From positions 124,001-188,000 of the forward strand of contig NZ_QEWW01000003.1 in NCBI RefSeq assembly GCF_003121895.1: a stretch of DNA of 64,000 nucleotides. Reading direction: 5' to 3'. A program made the translations under genes and the position numbers. Each line of letters begins with the position of its first letter. Positions within the stretch are counted from its first letter, which is position 1. This stretch comes from Ignatzschineria cameli. GTDB lineage: Bacteria > Pseudomonadota > Gammaproteobacteria > Cardiobacteriales > Wohlfahrtiimonadaceae. Below the pieces are notes generated by a model, which was not told where the DNA came from, did not search any database, and saw nothing but the letters and a program-made list of their open reading frames with translations. Shown in pieces: positions 27,926 to 35,050 of the stretch.

Positions 27926-28105
27926 AAAAAAAGACTTTCACCTTGCGGATCCAGTCTCTTCTCGTTCGATTAACAGTGCCAAATAGGCATCATTTGATCA
28001 CCCTCTAGCTAGTATAAGACCTCTTGAGGTACTCTTTCACTATTGCTGTTAATCATGGGGAATAACTTCCCCATCTATCTGCTCAGGATAACGCTCCTAT
28101 CCTTC
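27926..28105 (-). ncRNA. Candidate structured RNA ending in a terminator
   Basis: Read on the minus strand the segment gives successive hairpins: GGATA/TATCC (28101-28085 region), ATGGGGAA-GTTA-TTCCCCAT (28074-28055), ACCTC/GAGGT (28030-28019), TGCC/GGCA (near 27989-27977), and finally AGACT...AGTCT with an inner CC-GCAA-GG tetraloop (27957-27932) followed by seven U. This is the form of a small RNA with its own terminator, or a leader with an attenuator for the adaptor operon 320 bp further on. It does not match RNase P RNA, tmRNA, 6S or 4.5S RNA motifs that I know. The 5' end is unknown. Confidence 0.4.
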
Positions 28106-28294
28106 TCTAGAGCCCCGATATCTTAGTTTGCCATATTAGGAGATTGCTCTCTCTAATCTTTATCATCAGCATTATGAGCGTGAAGTAGAATATCGCTTTT
28201 ATATCGATTTGTTTTCCCTTCTGCTGTGATAGGCAGTTCCTCCTCCACCTACTAGTGATATATTTTGCCTTCTTTAACAATGAGCTATTTTTTA

Positions 28295-28316
28295 TTTTTA
28301 TTAGTTTTTTATTAGT
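28295..28316. repeat. Exact 11-bp tandem duplication
   Basis: TTTTTATTAGT occurs twice head to tail in very AT-rich DNA just after the LysR gene. Confidence 0.75.
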
Positions 28317-28374
28317 TATTACTAAGATCGGTAAGTGCTATTTAATACTCTTTAGCAGAAAGTCTCAAATGACA

Positions 28375-29268
28375 TTATCTCGGAAGATATAACTTTTGGT
28401 TATACTCTTTGAGCCGTCTATTGAGAAATTTTTGAATAAGTTTTTGATAATCTTGCGATATTTTTCGCAAAGGACGATCTGATTGATAGAGCATACAGAG
28501 GTCTAACATCATTGGTTCTTTCAACGGATAGATCATTGAGAAGGGAAGAACCTCGGCAGCAGAGAAGAGATCGCTGATTGTACAGCCTACTCGGCGCTTT
28601 ACAAATTCTGCCGCCATATAGTAGGTATGGACATTGAGCTGTGTGGGCTTAAAGGTTCGATATTGATGAATCATTGTCGAAAGCGAGTCTGCGCCGGGGT
28701 TGATCCAGCGATTATCATCGATTTCTTCAAGACTCATAACCGCCGGTTCTAGGGGCTCGGCATCGAGATAGACCACCGGAATTTTTGCTAAGGTAATAGA
28801 GCTGATCCCCTGCTCCTGTATGGGACGAAAAGAGATGGCAAAATCGAGTTGATAACGATTCAATAGATGGATCAATTCATCCGTATGATAAGTTGATACC
28901 TCCACTCGCGATTGTGGATAACGCTCCAAAAAGAGCTTGGTCACCTCAGGAATCAGACTCAATCCTAGACTCGGCAAGCAACCGATCGAAATATTACCGC
29001 GCGGTTTTTCTGCAAGATTCTCCGCCATTAACTGAAAGTCACTAAGCTCTTGATAGATCATCTGCGCCTTATCATAGAGAATGCGAGCCTCTTTAGTAGG
29101 AATCAGCTTCCCTCGCGTTCGTTCAAAGAGAAGATAACCTAAACGCATCTCCGCATGTTTTAATGTTTTACTCACCGCCGGCTGAGAGATATGCAACATA
29201 TCAGCCGCTCGTGAAATTGACCCACACACCATAATGGCATAAAAGACCTCTAAATGCCGCGTATTCAT
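28375..29268 (-). CDS. LysR family transcriptional regulator
   Basis: A 297-aa regulator. The N-terminal winged helix-turn-helix (residues 1-60) has GSISRAADMLHISQPAVSKT and RLGYLLFERTRGKLIPT; the rest is the periplasmic-binding-like effector domain starting at GNISIGCLPSLGLSLIPEV. The effector is unknown. It is divergent from a DUF2798 gene, and a perfect 22-bp palindrome lies in between, 57 bp upstream of its start, suggesting autoregulation and control of the neighbour. The C-terminus ends in a basic tail (RRLKEYNQKLYLPR). Confidence 0.93.
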   Translation of the reverse strand: MNTRHLEVFYAIMVCGSISRAADMLHISQPAVSKTLKHAEMRLGYLLFERTRGKLIPTKEARILYDKAQMIYQELSDFQLMAENLAEKPRGNISIGCLPSLGLSLIPEVTKLFLERYPQSRVEVSTYHTDELIHLLNRYQLDFAISFRPIQEQGISSITLAKIPVVYLDAEPLEPAVMSLEEIDDNRWINPGADSLSTMIHQYRTFKPTQLNVHTYYMAAEFVKRRVGCTISDLFSAAEVLPFSMIYPLKEPMMLDLCMLYQSDRPLRKISQDYQKLIQKFLNRRLKEYNQKLYLPR

Positions 29269-29324
29269 CGATTCCCCCTATTTAATAATCTTCGCTCTGC
29301 TTCAAATATTGGTTAACTCACCCA

Positions 29325-29346
29325 CAATATACATGGAGGTATATTG
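29325..29346. promoter_or_regulatory. Palindromic operator candidate for the LysR regulator
   Basis: CAATATAC-ATGGAG-GTATATTG, two perfect 8-bp arms around 6 bp. Dyads of ATAC...GTAT type fit a LysR-family binding site, and it lies in the divergent promoter region. Confidence 0.6.
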
Positions 29347-29414
29347 TTTTTTCTTAGTTGATTCGTTACTCTACAGAGGCTACTCAACATGATATACCGG
29401 AGTTGCCCACAGAG

Positions 29415-29423
29415 TTATCCACA
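29415..29423 (+). promoter_or_regulatory. Perfect DnaA box
   Basis: TTATCCACA, the strongest E. coli-type DnaA 9-mer, with a weaker TTGCCCACA 12 bp upstream (29403-29411). It lies 48 bp before the DUF2798 gene. Only this one perfect intergenic box was noticed in the window, so it is not an origin by itself. Confidence 0.5.
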
Positions 29424-29470
29424 AGCGATCCCTCTAGTGTATCAGATAAATCAGATAAAAAAGGAATCTC

Positions 29471-29728
29471 ATGAGCCAAAATAGATTTGATCGATATAAG
29501 CTTCATCCAAGAATGATGCATCTTCTTGTCCCGCTCTTTCTCTCATTTGGAATGTCTTGTATTGTCTCGTTAGTCAGTACCTTGATGAGTGTTGGACTTT
29601 CTGGTTTTGTTGCCAGTGAATGGTTTGGCGCCTGGATGCTCTCCTGGCTCGTCGCCTTCCCTTCTGTCTTAATTTTACTCCCTATTATGAGACGCTTAGC
29701 ACTTCTGCTTGTGCGAAAACCAGAGTAA
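29471..29728 (+). CDS. DUF2798 family small membrane protein
   Basis: An 85-aa protein with two transmembrane helices: LHPRMMHLLVPLFLSFGMSC leading into the first, then AWMLSWLVAFPSVLILLPIM in the second, with a basic C-terminus. This is the usual length and pattern of DUF2798. AAGGAA precedes the ATG and a strong terminator follows. Divergent from the LysR regulator, which may control it. Function unknown. Confidence 0.85.
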   Translation: MSQNRFDRYKLHPRMMHLLVPLFLSFGMSCIVSLVSTLMSVGLSGFVASEWFGAWMLSWLVAFPSVLILLPIMRRLALLLVRKPE

Positions 29729-29749
29729 TCTCAACGCTCTAGATACAAC

Positions 29750-29786
29750 AAAAACCCCAATTCATTGAATGAACTGGGGTTTTTAT
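29750..29786. terminator. Terminator after the DUF2798 gene, possibly bidirectional
   Basis: AAAAACCCCA (29750-29759) pairs with TGGGGTTTTT (29775-29784), with a second inner stem TTCAT/ATGAA. The A-rich and T-rich flanks allow function for pnp, which converges from the other side. Confidence 0.9.
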
Positions 29787-29862
29787 ATGATTTTACTGAA
29801 AATCCTAAAAATCCTGAAAATCTCTTAGAATCTTTTAAGTTTTCTCAAAAATTTCTTAAAGA

Positions 29863-31959
29863 TTACTCAACATCTTTCATCGTTAAGCGAATACGGCCTT
29901 GACGGTCGATCTCAAGAACTTTCACCTTCACAACTTGTCCTACATTGAGATGATCACCAACATTGGAGATGCGCTCTTCTGAAGGAATTTGTGATACGTG
30001 AACCATTCCATCTTGACCCGGACGAAGATTAACAAAGGCACCAAAATCCATGATACGGACAACCGGTGCATCATAGATCGCACCGATCTCAATATCAGAA
30101 GTGATCTCTTCAATACGTTTCTTCGCTGCTTCCGCTTGATCATTATTCACTGCAGAGATGCGGACTTCACCAGTATCTTCAATCTCAATGATTGCGCCTG
30201 TCTCTTCAGTAATTGCGCGAATGGTAACGCCCCCTTTACCGATTACATCACGAATCTTATCAGGATTGATACGAATCGTCGTGATACGAGGTGCAAACTC
30301 AGAGATTGAGTCACGTGATTCACTGATCACACGATTCATCTCATCTAGAATATGAAGACGAGCCACTTTTGCTTGTGAAAGCGCAGTATCCATAATCTCT
30401 TGAGTAATACCATCGATCTTGATATCCATCTGCAATGCAGTGATACCCTCTTTTGTTCCGGCAACTTTAAAGTCCATATCACCAAGATGGTCTTCATCAC
30501 CAAGAATATCGGTTAATACCGCATATTGCTCCCCTTCCTTAATTAAGCCCATTGCAATTCCGGCAACAGGAGCTTTCAAAGGAACACCGGCATCCATCAA
30601 TGCAAGTGAGCTACCACAGACAGATGCCATTGAGCTTGAACCATTCGATTCTGTAATCTCAGAGACAACACGAATTGTGTAAGGATACTCTTCCATGTTC
30701 GGCAATACTGCCGCAACACCACGTTTTGCAAGATTACCATGACCAATCTCACGACGTTTTGGTGAGCCAACACGTCCTGTCTCACCTACAGAATAGGGAG
30801 GGAAGTTATAGTGGAGCATAAAGTTCTCTTTATATTCCCCAGAGATGGCATCAATAATTTGAGCATCACGTTCCGTTCCTAAAGTTGCCACAACTAAGGC
30901 TTGTGTCTCACCACGAGTAAAGAGTGCAGAACCGTGAGTACGCTTTAAAACACCAACGCGAGAGACGATTGGACGAACTGTTTGTGTATCACGACCATCG
31001 ATACGTGGCTGACCTGCAAGAATCTGACCACGAACGATATCAGCACTAATACGACCCACTTCTGCAGCCACATCAGCTTCGGTAAAGCTCTCTTCTGCAT
31101 CGGTAACTAACGTTGCAATTGCACGCTCTTTTGCCGCATTAATAGCGCTACTGCGCTCCTGTTTTACAGTAATTTTAAATGCTGCTTCTAAATCTTCACG
31201 AACCAGATCAGAAACTGCTTTTTTCAATGCTTCATTAACTGCAGGCACTTCAAATGGGAAAGGATCATTACCCACTTTATCAGCAAGTTCAGCGATATTA
31301 TCGATCACAACTTGCATCTCTTTATGACCAAAGATCACAGCACCTAACATCACCTCTTCTGAAAGAAGATTCGCTTCAGATTCAACCATCAAGACCGCGC
31401 CTTTAGTTCCGGCAACAACAAGATCAAGATCTGATACTTTCAATTCAGAGAGCGTTGGGTTTAAGAGATACTCACCATTGATATAACCGACACGCGCAGC
31501 CCCTAATGGACCATTAAAAGGGAGACGGGCAATTGAGAGTGCTGCAGAAGCACCGATCATCGCAACAATATCAGCGCTCACTTCTGGGTTGATCGAAACA
31601 ACGGTTGCAACGATCTGTACTTCATTTGTGAATGCTTCATGGAAGAGCGGACGCACAGGACGGTCAATAAGACGCGCCACTAAGATCTCTTGCTCTGAAG
31701 GACGCCCTTCGCGGCGGAAGAAGCCCCCCGGAATTTTACCGGCAGCATAGGTCTTCTCTTGATAATCCACCGTTAATGGGAAAAAGTCACGACCGGGATC
31801 TGCGCTCTTTGCTGCAACAACAGAGACAAATACCGTTGTTCCCTCAATATCCACCATCACGGCAGCAGTCGCTTGACGTGCGATCTCAGCTGTTTCAATT
31901 GTTACCTTACGACCACCGTAGGTGAACTCCTGGACAATCGGTTTTAATTCTAATGTCAT
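29863..31959 (-). CDS. pnp: Polyribonucleotide nucleotidyltransferase (PNPase)
   Basis: A 3'-5' phosphorolytic exoribonuclease that degrades mRNA, often with RNase E. The 698-aa protein has two RNase PH domains ([40 protein letters not shown]), a KH domain ([20 protein letters not shown]) at about 560-615 and an S1 domain ([20 protein letters not shown]) at about 625-695. Length is typical. It follows rpsO after a 459-bp leader that carries a terminator hairpin and a long stem, consistent with the known autoregulated arrangement. Confidence 0.98.
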   Translation of the reverse strand: MTLELKPIVQEFTYGGRKVTIETAEIARQATAAVMVDIEGTTVFVSVVAAKSADPGRDFFPLTVDYQEKTYAAGKIPGGFFRREGRPSEQEILVARLIDRPVRPLFHEAFTNEVQIVATVVSINPEVSADIVAMIGASAALSIARLPFNGPLGAARVGYINGEYLLNPTLSELKVSDLDLVVAGTKGAVLMVESEANLLSEEVMLGAVIFGHKEMQVVIDNIAELADKVGNDPFPFEVPAVNEALKKAVSDLVREDLEAAFKITVKQERSSAINAAKERAIATLVTDAEESFTEADVAAEVGRISADIVRGQILAGQPRIDGRDTQTVRPIVSRVGVLKRTHGSALFTRGETQALVVATLGTERDAQIIDAISGEYKENFMLHYNFPPYSVGETGRVGSPKRREIGHGNLAKRGVAAVLPNMEEYPYTIRVVSEITESNGSSSMASVCGSSLALMDAGVPLKAPVAGIAMGLIKEGEQYAVLTDILGDEDHLGDMDFKVAGTKEGITALQMDIKIDGITQEIMDTALSQAKVARLHILDEMNRVISESRDSISEFAPRITTIRINPDKIRDVIGKGGVTIRAITEETGAIIEIEDTGEVRISAVNNDQAEAAKKRIEEITSDIEIGAIYDAPVVRIMDFGAFVNLRPGQDGMVHVSQIPSEERISNVGDHLNVGQVVKVKVLEIDRQGRIRLTMKDVE

Positions 31960-32053
31960 ATATTAATTTCCTCTATTCTGACCTTATTTGGATCTTCATT
32001 GAATTTTCTTCAAATTCTCTCTTTGAAGGCTATTCAAATCACTATCCATTTCT

Positions 32054-32093
32054 ATCTCTTTTTATCTCTTTTCATCTCGTTGCATCTTATTGC
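32054..32093. repeat. 10-bp tandem repeat (four units)
   Basis: ATCTCTTTTT, ATCTCTTTTC, ATCTCGTTGC, ATCTTATTGC in the pnp leader. Confidence 0.75.
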
Positions 32094-32152
32094 ACCTTTT
32101 GGAGACGCTCTCTTTAAATAGAGATCTTCAGATAAAGAATTCTAGAACTCTA

Positions 32153-32222
32153 AGGGAACTGCTCTATCTCTCGACTCCTGTAAACAATAAGCGGTGAAAC
32201 AAGAGATGGAGCAGTGCCCCTA
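32153..32222 (-). promoter_or_regulatory. Long stem in pnp leader, candidate RNase III/PNPase autoregulation site
   Basis: The arm 32153-32171 (AGGGAACTGCTCTATCTCT) pairs with 32202-32221 (AGAGATGGAGCAGTGCCCCT) over about 17 bp with two single mismatches, around a 30-nt loop. In E. coli the pnp leader is cut by RNase III within such a stem and then degraded by PNPase, giving autoregulation. Position in the rpsO-pnp gap fits that role; the role itself is inference. Confidence 0.7.
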
Positions 32223-32304
32223 CAGATAACTCTATTTCTATTTAAAAGCGTTAACAATCAGGCAATAAATAAGCAATAATAAAAAGGATAAAAAGCCAAG
32301 CTAC

Positions 32305-32333
32305 AAAAAGCCCCCACAAAAACTGCGGGGGCT
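32305..32333 (-). terminator. rpsO terminator
   Basis: On the minus strand AGCCCCC (32333-32327) pairs with GGGGGCT (32315-32309) around a short T-rich loop, followed by UUUU. It may allow part of transcription to continue into pnp, as in E. coli. Confidence 0.85.
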
Positions 32334-32418
32334 CAATTTTACAGGTACATTACGCCTAGCGCATTATGAGTGATGAGCTGGGGATAATCTACAAAAAAAT
32401 ACATCTTTATCAATACAA

Positions 32419-32685
32419 TTAACGACGTAATGATAAACGATCGATAAGATTTTGATAACGATCTAAATCTACAGATCTTAAGTATGTGAGTAACTTACGA
32501 CGCTTGTTTACCATCTGTAAGAGACCACGACGTGAGTGGTGATCTTTCTTATGCTCAGAAAAATGTGCTTGAAGCGCATTAATGTTGAACGTTAAGAGTG
32601 CTACTTGTACTTCTGGTGAACCTGTGTCGTTAGCGCCACGACCGAAATCTTTAACGATCTCTGCTTTTTTTTCTACTGTTAACAT
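32419..32685 (-). CDS. rpsO: 30S ribosomal protein S15
   Basis: An 88-aa primary 16S rRNA-binding protein (central domain). The family core [20 protein letters not shown] and [20 protein letters not shown] is present, with the RRKLL turn that contacts rRNA. The frame is open to 32775, but the conserved N-terminus [11 protein letters not shown] begins at the ATG at 32685, with GGAG upstream. It precedes pnp, the usual order. Confidence 0.97.
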   Translation of the reverse strand: MLTVEKKAEIVKDFGRGANDTGSPEVQVALLTFNINALQAHFSEHKKDHHSRRGLLQMVNKRRKLLTYLRSVDLDRYQNLIDRLSLRR

Positions 32686-32746
32686 GTATAAAAACTCCAA
32701 AATTTTATAAATAGTGTCAATGGCGATGACAGCATTTAATCTCCGC

Positions 32747-32775
32747 ATTATAGTATGTTTCTTACAAAACACCAA
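32747..32775 (-). promoter_or_regulatory. Likely rpsO promoter
   Basis: On the minus strand TTGGTG (32775-32770), 17-bp spacer, TATAAT (32752-32747). The start would be near 32740, leaving a leader of about 55 nt before rpsO. Confidence 0.6.
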
Positions 32776-32954
32776 CTACTAAAATCGCTTCTCACAAAAC
32801 CTTGCATCAAAGAGCGCTAAAAGCTGAAAGCAAAGGTGTTTGAAGTGAGCATCACCAAAACGTTCAACAAAATACTCAATTTAGCGTAAATCAATTTATC
32901 GTAAAAACGACACGCTCAGCAAAATCTTCTTAGGGATTATTCTTAGAGATTACA

Positions 32955-33563
32955 TTACCGCCAGTGCCAATTTAGATTATCGCCAACCTTCAATCCCAGC
33001 TTCTCAGCCATACCGCTATTTAACTCCAGAACATATTTCCCCGGAGCTTTAGCCGGATAAGAGGGGCATTGTCGAGTACGGCACGGTTCAGCCTGCACAA
33101 TATCGATAACATCACCCGCTTCACTAATATAGATAATATCGAGAGGGATTAAGGTATTTTTCATCCAGAAGGAGAGTGGTTGTGTCTGTGGAAAGAGAAA
33201 GAGCATCCCCCGATTCTCCGGCATCACTTCACGCCCCATCAAACCCTTCGCTTGTGATGGACTATCAAGCGCAAGTTCAACGATGATCGAGGTACCATGA
33301 ATCTGCATCTCCCCCTCTCGCAATCCCGACTCAGGAGAGAAGCCAAAACCAGGTTTAACAAGCCCTCCGCCCTCTTTTAGGAAGTGGCGCAAATCAGCGC
33401 TATCACGCCTTATCTCTGTCGCAAAAGGGAGTGTTGGCAAGAGCAAAAGAAGCAATGCCAATAACAGTGTGCCCCAAAAAAGTCTATTTCGGCGATCAAC
33501 ACATGTTCCCATTACGTGACGATATTGCTGATATTGCTGATATTGCTGATATTGACGATCCAT
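32955..33563 (-). CDS. DUF192 family secreted protein
   Basis: A 202-aa protein of COG1430/DUF192. After an N-terminal hydrophobic segment (LFWGTLLLALLLLLLPTLPF, residues 29-48) the DUF192 domain starts with VELALDSPSQAKGLMGREVM and continues with MLFLFPQTQPLSFWMKNTLI and PLDIIYISEAGDVIDIVQAE. The first residues are three in-frame QQY repeats encoded by a 9-bp tandem repeat; translation may instead begin at Met18. The family role is unknown. Confidence 0.85.
   Translation of the reverse strand: MDRQYQQYQQYQQYRHVMGTCVDRRNRLFWGTLLLALLLLLLPTLPFATEIRRDSADLRHFLKEGGGLVKPGFGFSPESGLREGEMQIHGTSIIVELALDSPSQAKGLMGREVMPENRGMLFLFPQTQPLSFWMKNTLIPLDIIYISEAGDVIDIVQAEPCRTRQCPSYPAKAPGKYVLELNSGMAEKLGLKVGDNLNWHWR
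33521..33556. repeat. 9-bp in-frame tandem repeat at the start of the DUF192 gene
   Basis: GATATTGCT three times exactly, then GATATTGAC. On the coding strand it gives Gln-Gln-Tyr repeats between residues 3 and 14. Slippage would add or remove three residues without breaking the frame. Confidence 0.9.
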
Positions 33564-33661
33564 CTTAAAAATCTCTCCTTATACTGATCATTCTATTGAT
33601 CATTACTTATATCGACCATTAGATTGCTCTACGCAATTACGATCTCACCCATTCAATTGAA

Positions 33662-34873
33662 CTAATCATCCTCAAATGCTTCATCATCTGTATCATCTGC
33701 ACCATCATCGAGAAGGAGAATTCCATCATTGATCAATTGTAGAAGAAATTGTTGATTTAAGTGGGAGTCGAGACTTTCTATGAGCGCATCATAATCCCAC
33801 TCTGTCGCTTGAGTTAACTGCTCAACAAGGGCTCTTTCACTCAGCGGCAATGAATAGCTCTTTCCTGCGGCAAAGAGAAGAATCTTATCATCCGATGCAT
33901 AGTAAAGGAGCGTAATTCCGGGATGCACTTCTAGATAACCCCCATCATCGAGATACTCAAGGAGCGCCTCGATCGTCAAATGATCTTCAAGCGCTTCGGG
34001 CGTCTGAAACATCTTTGGCTCAGTAATAAAGGCACCAAACCATTGAACAATCTCTGCTCGATTCTGCGTTAAAGCTGACTCTAAAATCGCAACAACACGA
34101 TCAATAGCGGCATCACTTAATGCCCCCGGCGTTGTTACCACCTCTAATTCAGGATCACAATAGCGGGCATCTTCTGCCACCGCATCAAACTTCATCTCCA
34201 TATAGTCACGCAACATCTCCCGATGCTTCGGTGCGCGAAAACCGACCGACCAGGTCACGCTTCGACCAATATTCACGCCATAGTGACCAATTCTTGGGGG
34301 AAGATAGAGAAGATCACCCGGCTCGACAATCCACTCCTCATCAGGGCGAAAATTCTCAATCAGACGAATATCGACCCCTTTGACAAAATCATCTTCAGAG
34401 ACAGGGGCATAACTAATCTGCCAACGCTTCTTCCCCATTCCTTGTAGAAGAAAGACATCATAATCATCCCAATGAGCGCCGACATTTCCCCCCTCTTCCC
34501 CTAAACTTACCTGGAGATCATCTAAGCGCCAATGGGAGATAAAGCGAAAAGGATCGAGCATCGATTTTAATTCGGGCAGATTCTTCTCCACATCATTGAC
34601 AACCAGCATCCATGACTTCTCATGAAGGGTAGAGAAATCCTCTTCCGTTGCCGGCCCCATCTTTAACTGCCAAGGTCGTTCGCCACCACTTTCATAAATA
34701 AAGCGAGAAGGAATAAAGGGTTCAAAGGCCAAGCCGGCAATCTCATCCGCTGTTAGAGGATCTTCAAAATTGGGAAATGCACCTTTTACAAAGAGTGGCT
34801 TCTTCTGCCAATACTCCTGAAGAAATTGCTCGGCGGTTAAGCCCCCTAAAAATGGTAACGGTTGATTCTTCAT
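33662..34873 (-). CDS. roxA: Ribosomal oxygenase RoxA (50S L16 arginine hydroxylase)
   Basis: A JmjC-type Fe(II)/2-oxoglutarate oxygenase; the E. coli homologue YcfD hydroxylates Arg81 of ribosomal protein L16. The 403-aa protein has the metal motif HWDDYDVFLLQGMGKKRWQI with H-x-D at about 138-140, the second His in LLYLPPRIGHYGVNIG, and the N-terminal GGLTAEQFLQEYWQKKPLFV typical of the family. It is some 30 residues longer than E. coli YcfD, partly from an acidic C-terminal tail (DDGADDTDDEAFEDD). Monocistronic on the minus strand. Confidence 0.9.
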   Translation of the reverse strand: MKNQPLPFLGGLTAEQFLQEYWQKKPLFVKGAFPNFEDPLTADEIAGLAFEPFIPSRFIYESGGERPWQLKMGPATEEDFSTLHEKSWMLVVNDVEKNLPELKSMLDPFRFISHWRLDDLQVSLGEEGGNVGAHWDDYDVFLLQGMGKKRWQISYAPVSEDDFVKGVDIRLIENFRPDEEWIVEPGDLLYLPPRIGHYGVNIGRSVTWSVGFRAPKHREMLRDYMEMKFDAVAEDARYCDPELEVVTTPGALSDAAIDRVVAILESALTQNRAEIVQWFGAFITEPKMFQTPEALEDHLTIEALLEYLDDGGYLEVHPGITLLYYASDDKILLFAAGKSYSLPLSERALVEQLTQATEWDYDALIESLDSHLNQQFLLQLINDGILLLDDGADDTDDEAFEDD

Positions 34874-34910
34874 CGATCATTCTCTCTATCTTGCTATCGC
34901 TTAATTTAGT

Positions 34911-34955
34911 CTCTTTAACTTCTTTGACTTCTTTGACTTCTTTGATTTCTTATAA
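34911..34955. repeat. 9-bp tandem repeat (about five units)
   Basis: CTCTTTAAC, TTCTTTGAC, TTCTTTGAC, TTCTTTGAT, TTCTTATAA, directly upstream of roxA. Confidence 0.8.
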
Positions 34956-35050
34956 CTATTTCTTATAACTTCTTTAATGCTTTAGATTCCTGAGGCTCTT
35001 GAGATTCTTAAGATGTTCAATAACGCTTAAAATAGATAATCGGTCCGATA

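Larger units (their letters stand above)
27608..28374. other. 767-bp intergenic region with repeats and possible RNA
   Basis: No protein gene is seen. It contains a 13-bp repeat array (27777), a minus-strand terminator (27926), a chain of perfect hairpins (28000-28100) and an 11-bp duplication (28295). It separates the adaptor gene from the LysR gene, both on the minus strand, so it could be a long leader, a long 3' region or a separate RNA gene. Confidence 0.5.
31960..32418. other. rpsO-pnp intergenic leader region
   Basis: No gene. It carries the rpsO terminator (32305-32333), a long imperfect hairpin (32153-32222) and a 10-bp repeat array (32054-32093). The remaining DNA is AT-rich; a separate pnp promoter is likely between 32230 and 32300, but no clear hexamer pair was seen. 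Confidence 0.6.

Noticed and set aside
27960-28360. RNase P RNA, tmRNA, 6S or SRP RNA
   Set aside because: None of the conserved core motifs (for example the GAGGAAAGUC block, the tmRNA tag and CCA end, the SRP GGAAG domain) could be found in either strand.
34777-34968. Plus-strand ORF ending in Leu-Thr-Ser repeats
   Set aside because: It is the reverse reading of roxA and its 9-bp upstream repeat. No ribosome site or family likeness.
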